Part shown: positions 60,692-64,000 of the stretch, piece by piece | Position numbering within the stretch: the first letter of the stretch is position 1 | How the letters are laid out: every line of letters starts with the position of its first letter | Source: Streptomyces actuosus | GTDB taxonomy: Bacteria; Actinomycetota; Actinomycetes; Streptomycetales; Streptomycetaceae | Direction of reading: 5' to 3' | Length of the DNA stretch: 64,000 bases | Assembly: GCF_016921115.1 (NCBI RefSeq) | Contig: NZ_JAFFZS010000038.1 | Coordinates: 1 to 64,000 of the forward strand | Notes under the pieces: model-generated | What the model was told of the DNA's origin: nothing | Seen by the model: the letters and a program-made list of their open reading frames with translations, nothing else | Database searches by the model: none | Position numbers and translations under genes: made by a program

Positions 60692-61093
60692 ATGACGAAC
60701 ACCCTGCGCGCGGCGGCGCGTTCACTGCGGCGAGCGGTCCCCGCCTGTGCCGTCGCGACGGCCGCGGTGCTTCCCCTGCTGCTCCCCACGGCGGCCCAGG
60801 CGACCACGTCGGACGCCCAGTTGTACGTGTGGGCGACCGGTGTGAACGTACGGGACTGCCCGGAGGTCTCCGCGGCCTGCCCGCCGATCCAGGGCGCGCA
60901 GATCGGCAAGCGGTGGGTGACGGCGTTCTGCCAGCGCCAGGGCACCGAGGTGGTGGACGGCCCCTACCGCAACAACTGGTGGGTGCAGGTGAACGCGGGC
61001 GGCCCGATCGGCTGGATCAGCGCGGTGTACGTGCGCGGCGGAGACAACGACCGGCCGGTGCCGGGCCTGTCCACCGAGTCCTTCTGCCACTGA
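60692..61093 (+). CDS. Secreted Cys-bearing SH3-like protein
   Basis: The 133-residue protein has a signal peptide (residues 1 to about 40, RRAVPACAVATAAVLPLLLP, cleavage near QATT). A single SH3-like domain follows: QLYVWATGVNVRDCPEVSAA, CPPIQGAQIGKRWVTAFCQR, VVDGPYRNNWWVQVNAGG, GWISAVYVRGGDNDRPVPG and a final FCH. Four Cys (residues about 62, 69, 85 and the C-terminal one) could form two disulfides. GAGGAG seven bases upstream selects ATG 60692 over the in-frame GTG 60659. It is divergent from the SARP gene and near-identical in motif order to the neighbouring SH3 proteins. Confidence 0.85.
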   Translation: MTNTLRAAARSLRRAVPACAVATAAVLPLLLPTAAQATTSDAQLYVWATGVNVRDCPEVSAACPPIQGAQIGKRWVTAFCQRQGTEVVDGPYRNNWWVQVNAGGPIGWISAVYVRGGDNDRPVPGLSTESFCH

Positions 61094-61115
61094 CCCGGAG
61101 GACGGCGGCGCGGAC

Positions 61116-61151
61116 GCTCATACGAGGGGTCCGTGGACGCCGTCTCCCGGA
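61116..61151 (+). promoter_or_regulatory. Two-block promoter-like element upstream of an SH3-like gene
   Basis: GCTCATA (61116-61122), 15 non-conserved bases, then CGCCGTCTCCCGGA (61138-61151). Both blocks and the spacing are identical to those at 54027-54062, while the spacer sequence differs. This marks functional conservation rather than a recent duplication. Confidence 0.6.
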
Positions 61152-61196
61152 CGACGCGTCACCCTCCGTCCAACGACACCGAGAGGGGCACCCGCT

Positions 61197-61610
61197 GTGT
61201 CCTCGAATTCCACGGCCCGCCTGTTCTCCTTGCGAGCCTTGTGCGCCACGCTGCTCGGCCTGTCCGCCGTGCTGGGTCTGATGTCGGCTCCCGCCCAGGC
61301 CGACATCACGACCTCACCCGTCCACATCTGGGCCAGCCAGGTGCGGGTGCGTCAGTGCGCGAGCACCACCTGCGGACTGGCCTCGCAGGAAGGGCTCACC
61401 AACGTCACCGTGCAGGCGTTCTGCCAGCGGTGGGGCGACCGCGTCGCCGACGGCCCCTACTACAACCACTACTGGGTCGAGATCATCACACCGCAGGGCT
61501 GGCTGGGCTGGGTGAGCGCCGTGTACGTCAGCGGCGGCTCCAACGACGGCCCGGTGCCCGGCGTGCGGGTCGAGACCGACTCCGGCCCCGTGTACTGCGA
61601 GTACCCGTAG
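61197..61610 (+). CDS. Secreted Cys-bearing SH3-like protein
   Basis: The 137-residue protein (GTG at 61197, GAGAGGGG upstream) has a signal peptide (SLRALCATLLGLSAVLGLMS, cleavage near AQA). An SH3-like domain follows: PVHIWASQVRVRQCASTTCG, NVTVQAFCQRWGDRVADGPY, YNHYWVEIITPQGWLGWVSA, VYVSGGSNDGPVPGVRVE and a final VYC. The Cys pattern and PVPG...C ending match the other SH3 genes of the module. It follows the previous SH3 gene by 103 bp and has its own promoter-like element. A lectin gene follows after 46 bp. Confidence 0.85.
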   Translation: MSSNSTARLFSLRALCATLLGLSAVLGLMSAPAQADITTSPVHIWASQVRVRQCASTTCGLASQEGLTNVTVQAFCQRWGDRVADGPYYNHYWVEIITPQGWLGWVSAVYVSGGSNDGPVPGVRVETDSGPVYCEYP

Positions 61611-61656
61611 ACCGCGTGGTACGGACCGGCAACCGCACCACAGGAAAGGGAAGATC

Positions 61657-62184
61657 ATGAATGTGCAGGACCCGACGTCCGGACGGCGGCTGCGCAGGGC
61701 CGTCGTCGTCCTCGCCTCCGCCGCCTGTCTGAGCACTGGCCTCGCCGGCGTCGCCAGCGCCGGCGATGTGTGGCCCGGCCGGAGCCGGGTCGCCCCGGTG
61801 AGCCCCGCTTCGGCGGCGGCGGTCGAGCACTACGGCAACATGGCGACCGGCGGCTGCCTCGACGACAGCTTCCCGTACGGCTTCCGGGGATTCGGCTGCA
61901 ATGGCAGCGACTTCCAGAACTGGAGCGTACGGGTCTGGCAGGAGGACGGCACCCGCCAGTTCCGCAACGTCTCCACCGGCCGCTGCATCAACGGCGGTGT
62001 CGGCGCCGGTGCCCACCCGGACACCCGGTCCTGCGACTCGTCCAAGCAGCAGAGCTGGTGGGTGCACAAGCGGGGTGACCAGGTCAGCTTGGAGAACCAG
62101 GCCACAGGTCTCTGCCTCGACGACAGCGAGTACGGCCTGCGCATGCTGGCCTGCTCCTACAACCGCAACCAGACCTGGCGCTGA
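61657..62184 (+). CDS. Secreted ricin-B-type lectin domain protein
   Basis: The 175-residue protein has a signal peptide (residues 1 to about 35, RRAVVVLASAACLSTGLAGV, ASA). A beta-trefoil-like carbohydrate-binding domain follows with three related units, each carrying a paired Cys and an aromatic end: MATGGCLDDSFPYGFRGFGC...FQNW, VSTGRCINGGVGAGAHPDTR...QQSWW and QATGLCLDDSEYGLRMLACS...NQTW. The QxW signature is that of ricin-B lectins. GGAAAGGGAAG precedes the ATG. No catalytic domain is attached, so it is a stand-alone glycan binder exported with the SH3 proteins. Confidence 0.88.
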   Translation: MNVQDPTSGRRLRRAVVVLASAACLSTGLAGVASAGDVWPGRSRVAPVSPASAAAVEHYGNMATGGCLDDSFPYGFRGFGCNGSDFQNWSVRVWQEDGTRQFRNVSTGRCINGGVGAGAHPDTRSCDSSKQQSWWVHKRGDQVSLENQATGLCLDDSEYGLRMLACSYNRNQTWR

Positions 62185-62192
62185 CCACACGC

Positions 62193-62238
62193 CGTGCGCC
62201 GCGCCGGCGGGGTCACAGGGGTGCCCCTCCGGCGCACG
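62193..62238 (+). terminator. Possible terminator after the lectin gene
   Basis: CGTGCGCCG (62193-62201) pairs exactly with CGGCGCACG (62230-62238); the 28-base loop itself contains a smaller hairpin. It starts 9 bp after the lectin stop. Confidence 0.45.
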
Positions 62239-62394
62239 TCCGCCGGCTGTCGAGTCCCGGCCGCCCTGGCGACGCAGCCGTGCGGGCACACGTCCCCTTC
62301 GTCGTGCGCCGGCCGGGGATGGCTCGCCCACCTCACACCGGGCGAGTCGGAACCACGCCCGCTCGCGTCGGTACGCCGTCACTCACTGAATGCA

Positions 62395-62870
62395 CCGGTC
62401 CCGCGGCCCGCGACCGGGACGGCTGGGAACTCGCCCTGATGGACGCCGCGCTGGAGTCGGGGGCGCCGCTGCTCGGCATCTTCCGGGGCATGCAGCTGCT
62501 GAACGTGGCCCTCGGCGGCACCCTAGTCCAGCACCTCGACGGGCCTGCGAAGGCCATCGGGGTCTTCGGGGAGCACACGGTGACCCCCGTGCCGGGGACG
62601 CTGTACGCCTCCCTGGTGCCGGAGGAGTCGTCCGTGCCGACGTACCACCGCCAGGCCGTCCACCGTCTCGGCGAGAGGCTCGTGGCGTCGGCACACGCCG
62701 GGGACACGACGGTGGAGGCCGTCGAACTCCCCGGCACCCAACTGTGCTGGGCGTCCAGTGGCACCCCGAGATGGGCGAGGACCTCCGGGTCATGGCCGGC
62801 CTGGTGCGCGCGGCGTCCTGTCCGGTGGCCGGCCCGCCCCGCCGACGACCCCGGCGGGGCGGGCCGGGAC
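62395..62870 (+). pseudogene. Peptidase C26 (gamma-glutamyl-GABA hydrolase-like) remnant
   Basis: The frame shows ALMDAALESGAPLLGIFRGM, QLLNVALGGTLVQHLDGPAK, HTVTPVPGTLYASLVPEESS and TYHRQAVHRLGERLVASAHA. After a shift at about 62745 it gives TVLGVQWHPEMGEDLRVMAG. This is the class I glutamine-amidotransferase-like core of PuuD-type hydrolases, which open gamma-glutamyl amides. The nucleophile motif GICRG reads GIFRG, so the catalytic Cys is gone. The N-terminal half is missing, and the His-Glu pair (WHPE) is in a different frame. Confidence 0.75.
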
Positions 62871-62903
62871 CCGCCTTCGGGCCCCGGCTCCCGGAAACAG
62901 CGG

Positions 62904-63555
62904 TCAGGCGGTGGAGCGCATCAGCGACAGCAGGTCGCACGCCGGGCCCGTCGGGCGCCGGCCATAGGGCCACACCGCGCATTCACTGCCCCTGTCAGTG
63001 TGCATGATCATGCCGCGGACGTCGCCGCCGCGGGTGGCCGCGGCCATGCTGAGTGAGGCCGCCACCAGTTCGCCGTCGTGCCGGGCACCCATCGCGTAAC
63101 CGAACAGTCGACGGTAGAACAGGTCGATCACCGCTGCCAGGCAGAGCCTGCCCTCACCGGTGTCGATCTCGGTCATGCCGCCTGCCCACACGAGGTCCCA
63201 TGCTCCGGCAGCGAAGTCCCGGCGGACGAAGTCCGCGGCGGCCCGCCACCTGCCCGGCCCGGCCAGCGACCGGCGGCGCTTGACCTTCCGCCCCGCCGGC
63301 CCGAGCTCGGCCATCACTTCGCAATCGTGTTCGCCGACATCCGCCAGCCCCGGCGCACCAGCTCGATGAACACCTTCAGCCAGCCGTAGGTTCCCCGGGC
63401 CACTGGACGATCCCCTCGAACTCCTCCACCAGATGCTGCCGACGGATCTCCCACCCGATCGCCGGCCGGGCCCACCACCTGCAGCACCACGACCCCGACA
63501 CACCCAGAACCCGGCAGACGACGCGATGCGGCATGTCCTCCTCTGCCCTGCAGCT
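62904..63555 (-). pseudogene. IS3-family transposase OrfB, truncated
   Basis: The minus strand reads PHRVVCRVLGVSGSWCCRWW at the start and, in another frame, AAADFVRRDFAAGAWDLVWA, GGMTEIDTGEGRLCLAAVID, LFYRRLFGYAMGARHDGELV and MIMHTDRGSECAVW. These are the IS3 integrase core up to the second catalytic Asp (HTDRGSE). It then diverges at about 62960 into unrelated sequence, so the final Glu is absent. Frame changes near 63400 also break it. It is paired with the OrfA remnant just upstream. Confidence 0.75.
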
Positions 63556-63560
63556 GCTGA

Positions 63561-63935
63561 TCACCCGACCACCACGGCCCGGTGCGCCCTCAGCTGCCTC
63601 ACCCACAAGACCACGAATCGCTTGCACACATCGCGCTCCATCTCCCGCCTGCGGAAACGCTCGTCCCTCGCCCTGGCCTCCACCCACAGCCACTCCAGCT
63701 CGGCCCGCTCGCCCTCCCGCAGCCGGCCACCAGACAGCTCGCCCACCGGCCGGTCCGACGAAGGCGACCCGTCGCACCGCGCCCGCGAGACCCAGCCGTG
63801 CAGTGCCCCGGGACGGATGGGATCGTCGGCCACCTCCGGGACCGGCTTCCCGATCTCCGTCACGATCCGTACCGCCCCCTCACGGCACTCGGCGTCGCAG
63901 ATGCGCTTCGTGGATGCCTTGCCCCCCAACGATCC
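63561..63935 (-). pseudogene. IS3-family transposase OrfA, degraded
   Basis: The frame carries GKASTKRICDAECREGAVRI, VTEIGKPVPEVADDPIRPGA and LHGWVSRARCDGSPSSDRPV, then a coiled-coil-like RAELEWLWVEARARDERFRR, ending CKRFVVLWV. This is the usual OrfA plan (helix-turn-helix, then leucine-zipper helix), but key positions are altered and the start is unclear. No gene is visible between about 63940 and the window end. Confidence 0.65.
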
Positions 63936-64000
63936 CTCCGGCCACGGACTCCACAGTGGGAGGGGAGATGCAGGGGCTCTGGCGCTCGGCATGGTAGAAC

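Overview
The window is very GC-rich actinobacterial DNA, almost certainly Streptomyces. Supporting signs are the codon use, frequent GTG starts, ATGA start/stop overlaps, an AfsR-type SARP regulator, Tat and Sec secreted proteins with Ala-rich signal peptides, and families such as DUF6191, DUF6087 and trypsin-co-occurring domains. It reads as an accessory region, for example a chromosome arm. Intact small operons, each next to its own PadR, TetR, HxlR, LysR, GntR or two-component regulator, alternate with fragments of IS3, IS5, IS110, IS256, IS630, IS701, probable ISAs1 and possible Tn3 transposases. Many ordinary genes carry frameshifts or stops. No tRNA, rRNA or CRISPR array was seen.

Layout. 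0-4 kb: nested IS3 pieces, a secreted protein, and a truncated RHS-type toxin gene overrun by IS3 and IS701 remnants. 4-7.5 kb: an intact padR-ABC ATPase-FtsX permease operon behind a palindromic operator. 7.6-13 kb: a DUF6191 gene coupled to a Tat-secreted hydrolase broken by an amber codon; a decayed hydrolase/DUF5131 junction; and a SnoaL-NmrA operon divergent from a TetR gene with two palindromes between them. 13.3-17.9 kb: a trypco1 gene overlapping a 1,433-residue trypsin-like/nSTAND NTPase/WD40 protein, the best conflict-system candidate here. 19.1-19.25 kb: an easily missed gene for a 26-residue hydrophobic peptide with a strong ribosome-binding site and a perfect terminator hairpin. 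19.5-24.5 kb: transposase graveyard around one SpoIIE-type phosphatase.

24.6-33 kb: a frameshifted zinc-ribbon/ECF sigma fusion with an SRPBCC gene, a NarL-type two-component system whose regulator is frameshifted, an intact OmpR-type system and a PepSY lipoprotein. 33-42 kb: oleate hydratase with a TetR gene, a GAPDH, an AraC/RHS junk fusion, and a TetR-controlled alcohol dehydrogenase / (broken) acetoacetate decarboxylase / catalase-like operon. 42-52.4 kb: haloalkane dehalogenase, VOC, HxlR, RidA, a quinone-oxidoreductase-like gene with LysR, a YtrA-type GntR/ABC operon, and an alpha/beta hydrolase.

52.7-62.2 kb is a coherent secreted envelope module. It has an NlpC/P60 hydrolase with two SH3-like repeats, four further secreted Cys-bearing SH3-like genes (one split by a 4-bp duplication in its Ala-Pro-Ser linker), a ricin-B lectin, a VanX-like D,D-dipeptidase, an ECF sigma factor and an AfsR-like SARP/NB-ARC/TPR regulator. 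Two cis-elements tie it together. Three 7-bp direct repeats at exactly 11-bp spacing (a SARP site) precede the dipeptidase. A shared two-block element (GCTCATA, 18-19 bp, CGTC) precedes three of the SH3 genes. The window ends in a peptidase C26 pseudogene and another broken IS3 element.
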